64,000 nucleotides of DNA from Scortum barcoo. Its lineage: Eukaryota; Chordata; Actinopteri; Centrarchiformes; Terapontidae. The notes under the pieces are model-generated. The model did not search any database. It had not been told where the DNA came from and was given only the letters and a program-made list of their open reading frames with translations. The position numbers were made by a program, and so were the translations under genes. Every line of letters starts with the position of its first letter. Within the stretch, counting starts at the first letter, position 1. Location: assembly GCA_023238725.1 (NCBI GenBank), contig CM041531.1, forward strand, positions 21,112,643 to 21,176,642, written 5' to 3'. Below are positions 1-12,259 of this stretch, piece after piece.

Positions 1-2400
1 AGTTTGGAGGTCGTAACCTTGAGTATTGATCAGGTTTTGTCATTTCCATGGCAACTGGAGGCCCCCTCTCTCTGACCTGCTGGAGTACATTAGACCTGAG
101 ATCCATAACGCTTGTTTGTTCTCTCTTTCACTCCCTCTCTCTCTCTCTCTTTACCCTGCTTCTCCATCTCTCACACACACACTGTGACACACCTACACAG
201 AGGTACAAACACACTCATCAATACACACACACACGCACACACAAACGCACAGCTGCTCATCCAAGCACAGGAAGAAACTGAATTAAACCTTAAAAACAAT
301 CTGGGCCTGCAGAGAGGACAATTCATCATGATCTCTGTGTGTCAGAGGTGTGTGTGAGTGTGTGTGAGTGGGTTTGGTTTCAGTGGGGTAAGAAGGTGGA
401 AGGGGGTGACTGCAACACTCCAGCCACTGACCAGTTGTCGACACACAAAGAGACACACATACACACGGAGACACACACACACACACACACACAAACTGTA
501 CTCACTTCACAACACTGATCTTTAAACACTCATCCACATTCCAGCCAAGGTCAGCTAGATTGTAAATGAAGCTACATATCTGGCCAGCGGTTTGTGTGAG
601 TGAGTGTGTGTGTGTGTGAGAAAAGAGAGCGAGAGAGAGAGACACTGAGTGAGAGAGGAAGGACGCAATGGGAGATAGAGGGGAAACGAGAAATGAGAAT
701 GAACAGTGCATGAACCAAATCAAGGAAGTGTGTTAGAGATTGGCTAATTCAGCTTCATTCCACACTTACTTTTCTCTCATTCCAGTCTGGCAGCATTTAC
801 TTTATATCCATTTTTCTTAACTGTCTTCCCTTCCCTTATATCCCATTAACAGATGCACTAATTTTTCATCCTTTTCTCTCTGCTTTCTCCTCTGCCCAGC
901 TCTTATTCCACTATCAGTCGCTCACTTTGGCTTTCTTTTCTGTCTCTTTTCTGATTCGTTCTCCCTCTCTCTATGTGTCCATCACTCCTGGAGGCGACTC
1001 AGGCAGAGGAAGGGCTCTGTAGTTTGTCCCGTAGGCTGGCAGGGGCCCGCAGAGCCGAGGGGCAGCCTCTTTGTGAGGAAATGATTTTCTCGGTGCTGAG
1101 GAGGACACTCCAAATCATCTCTAGCAATCTCAGTAATGGCCCTGAGACGCCGCTGCCTTTGTCCTGTAATGGTGACAGATGACTGGCTGGGCAGACGGGG
1201 GCCGTCCAGACGCCTAGCGAAGGGGCGAACAAACCTCCACGCGCACACACATGCTCACACACGAACACTTGCATAAAATGCCACTCCACTGGCGGCCGGT
1301 GTGATTGCGGGTAATTGTCTCTTCTCAGGCTGTGGTGTTAGTGGTTATCCTTAACGATCACTCTCAAAGAGGAGTTCTAACTATCTGTCCTTTCAAAGGA
1401 AAGATGATTCCACTTTACAGAGTCACGCTTGAGCACCCCAACACACCACTGCCACCTCCACGGCCTCCTTCAAACATAAGAAGGGACAATGCAGCCCCTA
1501 ATATTGGTGCATTAACAGTGTTGGGGCCGCTGATGTGAGGAAATATCAGTTAGCCCAAATATGCATGAAGCACACTCAGGTCATCTGGAGCAAATTACCA
1601 CCAGATCATTAATTTAGTAGATAAGAGGACTGTCATCATTCAGCCTCCCCACAATGCATTATGCATTATAAGACTGCTGGAATGCTTTTTGATACAAATT
1701 AGCAAGAGCATGCTGCCTTAGAAAAAGTGAGGATGTTTTGATAATGTAGATGATCATGTGAAAGACACTTTCACCATTTGGTGCACAGGTGGGCAGAGAG
1801 GTGCAGGTGGAAAAATCATTCAAAATAGCCAGCACTAAGCAAGACTTTGGTATTTTGATTGAAAATGTGTGTTAGACATTCTGCTGAGATTAGACTAAGA
1901 GACTAATATTTTAATTAACACTTCCAGCCTGTAAACAAAATACCGGTTACCAATACCAATTACTGTGGTTAAAGGAAGAACATCTTTAAATCATGCTGGA
2001 TTGATCTATAAAGTGAAATGACGGATACTTACAGTATCTGTTGACCACAGCGGTTTAATACTGTCTGAAAACCTCCTGTCTGAAATCTGGAGCCTCTGAT
2101 TGGAGATGTGCGTTGTCAGGGCGCAGCAGCATTACATGCGGCTGTCTGCTGTGTTTACTTTGATTGAATTACATGCAAATGACAGCAGGCTGCTACAGAC
2201 TAACTAACTAACACTCCACTACACACATCAGACAAACACATTTCAGCATTTTCTTTTTTCTGCAGGATACATCGGATTACCGGGGCTCATTAATCCTATT
2301 TGTCACAGCCTCTTTTACAAACTTTTTGACTTAAGAGCGTGTTTTATTCTTAAAATGTATTACAAAGCTACTGTGTCACATTTAAAGATATAATTTGATC
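1..2400. other. gene-free stretch
   Basis: Simple-sequence blocks of (CT)n/(CA)n at 120-250, (CA)n at 470-494 and (GT)n/(GA)n at 598-650. A pyrimidine-rich part runs to 980, a GC-richer unique part lies at 980-1290, then ordinary AT-balanced DNA. Short open frames show no domain or codon signal. Confidence 0.6.
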
Positions 2401-2423
2401 AATAACAATGTAAAATACAGTAG

Positions 2424-2426
<3 letters not shown>

Positions 2427-2461
<35 letters not shown>
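2427..2461 (+). repeat. microsatellite (TA)n
   Basis: Uninterrupted TA dinucleotides, about 17 units. Confidence 0.95.
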
Positions 2462-2464
<3 letters not shown>

Positions 2465-3975
2465 TAAATACATGCAATACCTTCATCATTCACTGTTCAA
2501 GTCTGGTTTCTATGCACACGCCCTCAACACATCAGATAAAAAAAAACACAAACCACCATTTTGGTTTGATGTTGTTGTGTCTTGAGTCCTCCCATTGTCT
2601 CCCTCACCAGGACATAAAAGGACAGTTTTCGATCACAAAGGTTGAGAACATGAAATGAATGGTTTGATGTGTCCTAAAGTTCGACTTTTAGCCAAACAAG
2701 ACTCAAACACATGTCAATGACAGAATCAATGGGTGTAAATGGAGAAAGCCTGTCGTCTTGTTCCAGGCCTGGTAAAGAAGAGGTGTGAGATGTTCAGTTG
2801 CAGTCCCAGTGGTCGGAGGTGTTACCTTCACTTTAACTTGTTTGGTAGCTACCATATCCCTCCTCTGTCAAGAGTGGTAATCATCCAGACACAAATGTCC
2901 ATCTGTTTGTTGCTGATATATTTTCTTTTACTTTTTGAGTTTCAAAACCATTATCTTCTTATGTTCAGATACAGCTTTTGTGCTTTAGTCTTTATTTGAC
3001 TTTTTTTTATTTGAATTTGTAAGGTTGACGTAGATAAGACTGATATTCTATAACAAATAGTTGTAACTGTACGTGTATTTTGGAAGCTGTATTATATGGA
3101 AATTGCAATATGATAGTACGTAAACTACACTATGGAAATTTACGTTGAGGTATGTTTTTTCTCATTAGTGGTGATGGCATTACTGTGGTTCTGGTCACTG
3201 CACGTTACTTTTTCTTTTGTGCAGTGATTATCTGGAAATTGAGATTAATTCTAACATGGCACCTTAGATAAGTGCACATCTCATCCCTAAATGGCCAAAT
3301 ATATATTTAGTAGCCTACTTACTGGGAGAATAGGCCACCACCTTAATTTACCTCCCTCATCGTGAAACTAGCCCAGCCTTTGTCCATTCATCTTTAATTC
3401 CAGAACTGCAGAATCCTATTAGTGCATATGACCAATGGGAATCAATAGGTAGAGGATATAGTCAATGGCGGCCTCCTCATTAGGAGATACCCACCAGCAG
3501 GCCTGAGGGCAGATCAAAAGGGCTGGTCTGAATATCGCCTTCAGGAGGGGAGTTTTTCTTTTTTTTTTCAAACACTGCAGTCATCATGTCTCACTCTATG
3601 AAGCATGTAGGTGCAGCACTGTGCGGGACTCCACAGGCAGACGCGTCATTTGGGGCCATGTTGGCTTGTTTTGCCTCCTACAGCACTATTCAGACTTGGC
3701 TTCACAGAGAGAGGTCCTGCTTTCTGTCTGTGTTGTCCCCCACAGTGGATGCAAGAAAAATGGGTTTTCTTTCAAATTTGACTGTATTTTTAAGATAAAA
3801 CAAAAGATTATTAATTTGTGTATCTTCTTGTTGGTACCGAAGCGAGTGGTTTATATGATACAGAGACATTAAAGGAAAATACTAAGTGGAGAAAGAACGG
3901 ACGCAAATGCTTTTTCACAAAATGCAAGGGTTCTCTGAAAGACTGGATGAGTATGAAAATGATGCCATGGCTTCA

Positions 3976-4004
3976 TCATCATCATCATCACCACCATCAC
4001 CATA
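3976..4004 (+). repeat. (CAT)n/(CAC)n trinucleotide tract
   Basis: CATCATCATCATCATCACCA and similar. It gives a His run in an otherwise unsupported 79-codon frame. Confidence 0.85.
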
Positions 4005-5739
4005 ACATCACTCCATCCCTCCAGACTGTCTTTAAATCAATGTCTAATGTCACCTGACCAATAGGCACCAATGACAAAAGTGTGCAGGCCACTCAGGAAA
4101 TCCTCCTCCTCATGCATAAGGAAGCTACCTCCTTCTGATGAGGTAAGAGATGAGCGCACTAATCCCACACTAATAGGCCTGATGTATCTGATACCTCTAT
4201 CCAAGATCATGTACTTTACAATAAAATGTCTTTTTATTGGAGAACTTTAATGCTGTGAAATGCCGTGCTATTAAAATATAGAAAAATATGATACAATATT
4301 TTAGATGTATCACCCAGGCTTAAGTGTTCCTTAAACCTTTCTGGAAAACTGAGCTGAATAAGAGCCTTCTCCAGAGGACATTTACTGTAGAACTGTCTGG
4401 ATTAACTGCACTTAGAGTATGTTGTAAGCCTGCGTGTGTGTGTGGGTGTCTTGCATGCAGGGGTGTATGTGTGTGGCGGCCCATGTGTAAGGCAGTGGAA
4501 AGTGGTCAGGGCCAAATTGCTTTATCGTTTGTGGATGAATTGAATAAAGTCATATCTGGCTTTTTGGAATACTACCACAGGGTCCAGGAAAACTGGTTAG
4601 TGGAGCAATCTCTTCCAAGATCCTGTTATACACTCACCGTGCACTCAGTCAAGGCTGTTGGGGGAAAATTATTTATGGGCTTGGAAAAAGAGGAGTGCAA
4701 CTTCACACAAAGTCATAACATATTTTTTTGAGCGTCACCTTGAAAGCAAAGATGCGATTGAAGAGGATGAGACTCTTTCAAGAATTTAAAGAGAGAGACA
4801 CTAGGAAAGCAGCCCAACTGTAGGAGAATATTTTGATAAAGTACAGTAGATCACAAGTCCAGACACAACAATAGTGCTGAAAGGTCACAGTTCTTCTACA
4901 GCTCTCTCAATTCAATCACAGTGCAACAGATTGAGAACTGCATTAGAAAATATCTGTACTTTGATAACAATTCAAAGGTACAAGCTTGTGTACATAAAAA
5001 CCTTGAGGCAGACTTAAACTCTGACTTCAATGGTGCATTTCAGCAAGAGACACCCAATCACTTAAAATTCTGTGACATGCACACCTTGAAGTGAGCAGAA
5101 GCTAATGATGATTAGCTAAAAACATATTCTGCAGCATCACTCGTTTAAATTTTTAATTTTTGTTCACTTGTTGTGCTTTGTTCTCAACTGTAACAACTTG
5201 AGTGTTTTGAATTTGCTACTGCTCTGATTCACACCTCTGACTGGCCTCCTCCATAAATCTGCTAAGAAAGGTGTTATTTCAGTAAAATCAGTGGTTTGAG
5301 ATTCAAATGGGAAACCAGACTTTGTCTTCCAATGTCTGAAAACACCTATTGTTTAAAAAAACTGACAAGAGCTTGGATGGTAAATCTCCCTCCGTTGCCA
5401 TCGTGAGTCACATTATGTGAAACTCTGGGGTTGAGAATTGGCCAAAGGTCAGTTGAGGAAGCCTTGAAGGATCTCTCCTACCTCCCAAACAATTTTGAAG
5501 ATGCATTAAGTAAGAGACACAAAATGGGTTGGACTTCAGCTGGAAAGAGAAACATCCCATCCCACCTCATCAACAACAGACAGCAGTTTACGAAATGTTC
5601 AGGTGACAAACAGCTGCAAATATTTGTTATGTACTCTTAATTATGGCCAAAAAATTTGCAGCAACTGTTTAAATAAGAGTCTGCCTGCATGCTGCATGTG
5701 TTTGTGCTTCAGTATGTGGCTGTGTATGTTTGTGTCTGG

Positions 5740-5740
<1 letters not shown>

Positions 5741-5771
<31 letters not shown>
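5741..5771 (+). repeat. microsatellite (TG)n
   Basis: About 15 TG units. Related CA and TG tracts follow at 5928-5946 and 6113-6136. Confidence 0.95.
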
Positions 5772-5772
<1 letters not shown>

Positions 5773-6634
5773 TTTGCAAGGTGGGGCAATTTGATAAATG
5801 ACGCCAAAGTAGAATAGACTGGTGTTCAGATGGCTTCAGCCTTGTAAAGATGTGACAAATGACGGAGCAGAAAGTATTGATTCCAATCTCTCTCTGGTGC
5901 AGTGTTTCACTGTGGAGGCTGCACACACTCACACACACACACACACTTTGCACCACATACATACATACATACACACACAGTCACATATGCAAGGAAAGGC
6001 GCACAAGGACGGTGCACATGCAATGAATGCGTGAATTATGAGTGTACATATTATGTGCCTGGAGTGTGAATCTGAGAACATTGACAGTCATGGCTGCAGT
6101 GTGTGAGAACATATGTGTGTGTGTGTGTGTGTGTGTAAAAGAGATTGGAATCTATATGTATTTGTGTGCCAGTGACATGTGTAAGGTACTGTATGTCGAT
6201 GCTTTGTGCACACGTGACTGGGGTCTTTGTGCATGTCTGTGTGTGTCCGTGTGTGTGTGTGTCTGCATGTGTGTTTCCATTGTTAGTAGTTAGTGTTCGG
6301 ATGCCAGCAGGAGTCCCTGGTCACACACATTAAAGTCTCATCTCACTGTGTTTTAAACCAGTTGTGTTTCTCCACGCTGTCAAGAACATTCAGTTGCTCA
6401 GATGATATTTGTGTGTGTGTGTGTGTCAGGGAGTGTGTCAGGCTGTTTGTCAGAGTGCATGGGAGTGTGTGCCACGTTAGCATGATCACACAAGAGGGCA
6501 AAGGTCAAAGACAGCTAACCAGAAGAGGAGAGGAAGGGGGAGTGGAACCGATCAGATGAGAAGGGAGGAGAGACAGAAAATGCTAGTGGAGGGGGAGGGG
6601 AGGACCGTCAGCCCTATTGCCACAGTGGACCTGT

Positions 6635-6792
<158 letters not shown>

Positions 6793-7690
6793 TTTATTGC
6801 AGCAGTGCTTGGAAATGAGGTTAGGGAGGGAGGCTAAATGTGTCCTTTTTTGTGGTGAGTGTGGGGTTTCCTTGTTACATGCAGGCATACATTAATTATT
6901 CAATCAACAGTGTCCTGTGGTTGATTTTAAAACAACCTCCTACCCTCCGACTTGCCACAAAGAGTCCCCTGAGCCCCAGTCAGTGGACGACTGCTGTCTA
7001 GCAATGGATGGATGAATGGATGCCTAGAAAGCGAGCCGAATAGATCGGTTTTGTTTTTTTCCCCAAAGCAAGGTTAAAATCTGTATGTCTCAAAGCCATC
7101 GCAACATACAGAGGTATACATTGATCTGATATGGCATGTACATGATGATACATACCCCAGCTTCCATCAGTACTGAAAACCATCATCATCTGCAGCTCCT
7201 TCCTGCATCAGCTCTGTACCTCTCTGCCAGTTCGAAAAGCTTAATTTCCACCTTCCTGTAATATATCATTTCACTATACACTAAAAGAAAAGTGTATGTT
7301 TGAGCTGATGTGGACCATGACCAGATCCTGTTGCTCTGTGCTGTGCCGGGTTTCACTGGCTTTCTCTCAGTTTAGTGGCAGTCTGTGCTGACCTGTCCTA
7401 ACAATGAGACAGAAAGACAAAGCAAGATGAAGAGAGGGAGTGGGACAGAGACTATGAACCTTCACATCCCCTCCATAACTCATTCCACCTCCTCCCATCA
7501 GGCTGCTGCTATAAAAGCCACAGGCCAGAGCAAATACATTAAAAAATCATTCATACAAACTGCAATTAATGATTAGTACTGTAACACGTTAGAGACACGT
7601 ATGGTATATATTTTCTTTTAATGCTATATGTACATTTTTGTTCTATGTGTTGAACAGAGACAGATAAGGTGTTGCATATTGTGCAGAGTT

Positions 7691-7779
7691 AGATGGATGG
7701 ATGGATGGATGGATGGATGGATGGATGGATGGATGGATGGATAGATGGATGATAGATGATGATGATAGATAGATAGATG

Positions 7780-7867
<88 letters not shown>
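7691..7867 (+). repeat. compound microsatellite (GGAT)n-(GATA)n with interruptions
   Basis: (GGAT)n at 7691-7742, an irregular GATGATAGATGATGATGATAG junction (7747-7767), then GATA units to 7867 with one GATGAGATA break. Same order and orientation as the array 1 kb upstream, but the flanks differ. Confidence 0.95.
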
Positions 7868-7868
<1 letters not shown>

Positions 7869-8528
7869 TGCCTAAAGCTATATAAAACACTAAGAAAGGC
7901 TAACATGTGTACATACACACAGGAACACAAACACAATCATTACTGTCTATCAGTCAGTGCAGGGGGAGAGCCTTCAGCAGAGGGTCAGTGCAGAGGTCAA
8001 AGGCATTCAGAGGACCAAGGCACCCCCCCCCACACACCACCATTCACCTTGCTGCCTCCTCCCCTGCAGCACCACCTCCCATCACCCTGGCTCACTCCCA
8101 ATCAAGCTCTTCACACTCACCTCACCTCTTCCAATTTCTATGATGTGTGTGTGTGCATGTGTGTGTGCGTGTGTGTGGCACCCAGGCATGTTGAGACACA
8201 GCTCATCCCCCTGATGGTCCCGCTCCTGAAGCTACCGTGGAGTCGAGGGGGGGCATTACCTCCGACCTCTGACCTGGGGAGAATTGACTCTTCACTACGC
8301 CTGTGGGGTCGCTCACCCTGGGCCTCCGAGGTCGTCCAGTCAAATCCAGCCAATCACAATTCTCTTTGATTCACTCCCTGACCCTCCGCTCGGAGGGGAA
8401 GAGGCTGTGCTTACAAGGGTGGGGGTAGCTGACCATAAAAACATACCACCCTGCTGTGATGGAGCATATGTTGTAGCGTCTGCCTATCATGGCAGATCTG
8501 TAGGGTTTCTGTCACCGCAGCCTCAGCT

Positions 8529-8578
8529 TGTGTGTGTGTGTGTGTGTGTCTGTGTTTTTTGTGTGTGTGTGTGTGTCC
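8529..8578 (+). repeat. microsatellite (GT)n, interrupted
   Basis: Two GT blocks separated by CTGTGTTTTTT. Confidence 0.9.
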
Positions 8579-9360
8579 ACAATAAACAGGATCATAACAT
8601 GAGCTGAAAAGTGTAATTAGTGTAAACTGGCATTAGAGAAACCAGAGAGCTTCAATTCAACAATTGCAACAAGGCATATGAAGCACCCAAGAACATACAC
8701 TCAGGTTGGGATGTATGTTCCTGCCCTACAGCCTCCTGCTGGTCTGGTTCAGTCTCGGGGAATGGAGTTTACTGGAAAGTGATGGAGAATCCTTACGGTC
8801 ATGACCGTTGGTGTAATCTAATGACCGCTCACTCAGAGCAGGACGGAGGAGGAGGAAGAGGCCACGGGGGGGAGTGGACAGGAGGGGAGGAGATGGGGGG
8901 GGGGGGCTGGTCAGGAAGGATCGGTGATGGGGCTTAGAGGGACGGAGGGAGCGGTGGGGGAGTTGATCTTCTGTCCTCAGGACTGGCCGGCTGGTGTTGA
9001 CCTCTATTCAATCAAATCAGATAACCAGCCCTCAGTCAAAGGCATTGTCTTGTCGTGTGCCACTGAAAGCCTAATATAGGTTCAGATTCATCCTGGACTG
9101 GATACACAGAATGTTTCATCAATTATTTACCAGAGAGAGTTCGTAATTGAGATTAACCTTATTCTCTTTCATGCTGGTTTGAGGAGGTTTGATCTGCTTC
9201 TGACTTTCCAGAGCAGATTAATTGTAAGTGAGCCCGGGAGCATTTTATGTTCACAAAAACAGCATTTGTACAGTAAAAAAAAAATAAGATATGAAGTCAT
9301 GGCTGACAGTTTCTGTGTATAGCAGCATATTGTCATTATTGTCTGTTTATATTTATACAG

Positions 9361-9556
9361 CGTGTGTGTGTGTGTATGTGTGTGTGTGTGTGTTTGTGTG
9401 CTGCACGTGTGTGCGGCTATCCTGCTGACCTCCAAGGATTTATGGGATGCAAGTGTGAGAGCTTTGACACAGAGATATATCTGCAGGACCCATTGTGTTA
9501 ATGCAGTGTGTGTTTGTGTATGTGTATCTATCTCTCTCTGCCTCTCTCACTATGTA

Positions 9557-9588
<32 letters not shown>

Positions 9589-9602
9589 TGTGTGTGTGTG
9601 TG
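9361..9602 (+). repeat. cluster of (GT)n microsatellites
   Basis: (GT)n at 9361-9391 and a longer, TATG-interrupted (GT)n at 9556-9602, separated by unique DNA. Confidence 0.9.
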
Positions 9603-9769
9603 ACAGGGACTAATTCCATTAGTGGTCTAGTGCTACGGGAGATGAGCAGGGATTGACAGAGCTGCAGTCGTAATGAATTGGCTCTGGCAGCATCACTCAG
9701 CCTATAAGTTCTCTCTCTCTCTCTCTCTCTCTCTCCCCTTCTTCCCCCACCTCTGTCTCCCTCTCTTTC

Positions 9770-9990
9770 AGCAACACTTTCATCCAACTGCCTCTCAATA
9801 AACACGCCGTCGTTAGGGCCTCATTCGCTAATCACCGCTCTTCATTACAGCCGAGTTCGCTTAACTAGGAGCTTTCATTACGACTGCTGCGCCTGCAAAA
9901 TGCCAAGCTACCTGCTTTTGCCAGTTTCCTCTCTCTATTACTGTCGGGCCACATTCACAAAATGACTAATCATCTGGTAGTCACCCCATC
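9770..9990. promoter_or_regulatory. candidate conserved non-coding block
   Basis: Unique block directly after a (CT)n tract (9713-9735). It has repeated short cores of the type CATTCGCTAATCA, CTTCATTACAG and TTTCATTACGA (9822-9882) and ACTAATCATC at 9964. The spacing of TAAT/ATTA cores suggests a homeodomain-bound element. Confidence 0.25.
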
Positions 9991-11479
9991 ATGTTTTGTT
10001 TAAGCAAAGGAATTCTCTATTTAACACACTTGAAACAGGCCCCTAACAATTTCAGCACAGACTCCAGCACATTTAAGTTTTTTTTCCCACCTGAGCCAAC
10101 TAATTGGATCCAGACATTAGATGATGATGATGGGTGATTTCAAATATGATGGTGTTGTCAGTCACGTTTAATACAGAGGCAAATAAAATGGGAATAAAAA
10201 TAGATAGGTGTTTCTAGTTCTGCTTTTGTTTCTTTTGTGCCCCTTTTTTTGTATTTGACTTTCAATGATGGCATTTTCTCTAAGGAAGACTTCAGTTTCT
10301 ACATGAGTAAGTGTGATATGTAGTTTTATGCATATTAACTAAGCTTTTCATGCTGAGTTGATAACAATAACTTGTTTCAGACATGTAATGGCATCTTCAA
10401 CTGCTATTGACGTTCATCTAATATATCTTAGTGAAACATTTTCTTCCTCCTACAGAGAGCTTTTTGTAGCTGCATTGACAACGAGGACAATTTCACTCTT
10501 CTTTTACCCATCACTGAGTTACATATTTAAAACTAAAATAAACTTTACTGACATGAGAGCATTTGCACTTGCTATTGCTTTTGTGAAACTGTGACAATGT
10601 TGGTAGATCCGGCCTTCAGTTTCTGGCCCTACCAAAACACAAAGAAATGCTTTGTACAGTTTCTCATGTTTGGACTGGACAGACAGCTGGACAGCAGACA
10701 GAGGAGCAGAAGGGACCGAGGACTGGAGGCCTCTGGGCAACATCACTGACCTTTAGGTGGAGAAAGCCCCTGCTCCTGTAGTGGGGGAACCCCACTGGTT
10801 GCTGTAGAGCCATCCGACCCTGTGATAAAGGAAACCGAGGTAGCAGGGGGGCTCTGAAAGGGCACACAATGTCGATACAGGAGGAGGAGTGGTCTTCTGG
10901 TCCCCCACCAGCACACTGAAGATGAACACACTAAGAATTTGTAGGTCTTTATCTGAGCGTCTTGAATCTTTGTCCTTTGTGTGCATTGTGTGGTGACTGA
11001 ATGTGATCCGATGTCACGATCAGCAGGTCTGAATGAACTTCACGCCTGATGACAGCTGATGCAGATGCCATTTTTCTTTCTGTGAAGTGGCGTGAGCCTT
11101 ACAAGAGCTTGTTTAGATTGCAAAATAGCATGTAGTGTACTTAGTGGTAGTTCGTGAAGACATAAGGGGAACTTTTGTGTTGCCACCATGTCCCCCACCC
11201 AGTCCACAGTCTAAATTCAAACAGAAGTGTCCACTCAGTGTTCAGTTGTTCTGAAGGTTATTCTCAGACGTGTCAAGGAAATGTAGAATTCACATTTGAT
11301 TTCACTATTGATTAAATGGAAGAGTTTTATAGTATAGAGTGTGTGTAGGCCATTTCAGCAGCTTTTGTACTGGAGTTATAAATGCTGTAAATCCACAAGA
11401 CTTCTGCACTGTCATTACAATCACACATTTCAAAGGAGAATGTATACAATTTTTTTAAGAGTGAGATTTTTTGTTTGCA

Positions 11480-11630
<151 letters not shown>

Positions 11631-12135
11631 TCTTTATATTTTTTATCAAATAGTTTCTCCCTCTTTGTGATGTTAGCCATTCTTCTGATCTTGTCATTTG
11701 CTCTTTTATAAGAACATTGATTCTGTAGGTCAGGTTTGCTGACCAGTGCCCTGCCCTCCCTCAGAGACTCTTTCATGTTCCCAGCAGCTACCTGACACCT
11801 GCTCTGGACTCCAGCAGTCAGCCTCCATAATCCATACATCACACACACACACGCACACACTACACACTCACACACACACACACACAGAGGAGGAGGCATG
11901 TCCACATCTGCAAACACACCTTCAACATAAACAAACACCTCAACATGCACACATTACGCGATTATTGACACGTTGCTGGACACCAATATTCCGGGACAAA
12001 TTGATTGGCCGAGTTGTTGTGGTGTATGGAGTGTTTGAACACACTCAAAGCAATTCTCTTTACACTTACACTACACTGACAACACACCATATGGCTTCAG
12101 GATTGTACAACTTCACAGTCCACTTTTTCACAGTG

Positions 12136-12259
12136 TGGACCCGTCCACAATGTACGCTACCTCTCACCCAGTGCATGCTGGGATAGACTCCAGCCATCTG
12201 GAGCCATTATCAGGACAAGCAGGTAAAGTAATGGATGGATGGATGGATGGATGGATGGA
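12136..12259 (+). repeat. 3' end of a common fish repeat ending in (ATGG)n
   Basis: GGACCCGTCC, CTCTCACCCAGTGCATGCTG, GGATAGACTCCAGCC and CAGGACAAGCAGGTAAAGTA match in order the tail of a very common fish interspersed repeat (..TGCTGGGATAGGCTCCAGCC..GGATAAGCGG..AAATGGATGG), which ends in an (ATGG)n tail at 12231-12258. Confidence 0.8.

Larger units (their letters stand above)
2462..6630. other. gene-free stretch
   Basis: AT-rich unique sequence with a (CAT)n tract near 3976 and several TG/CA tracts after 5740. The longest frame (4324-4731, 135 codons) has a Cys/Val-rich middle derived from GT-rich DNA and no recognisable domain, so it is not called as a gene. Confidence 0.6.

Noticed and set aside
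4324..4731. 135-codon + frame
   Set aside because: Not repeat-derived overall, but no recognisable domain, no visible splice partners and a GT-repeat-like Cys/Val middle. Probably chance.
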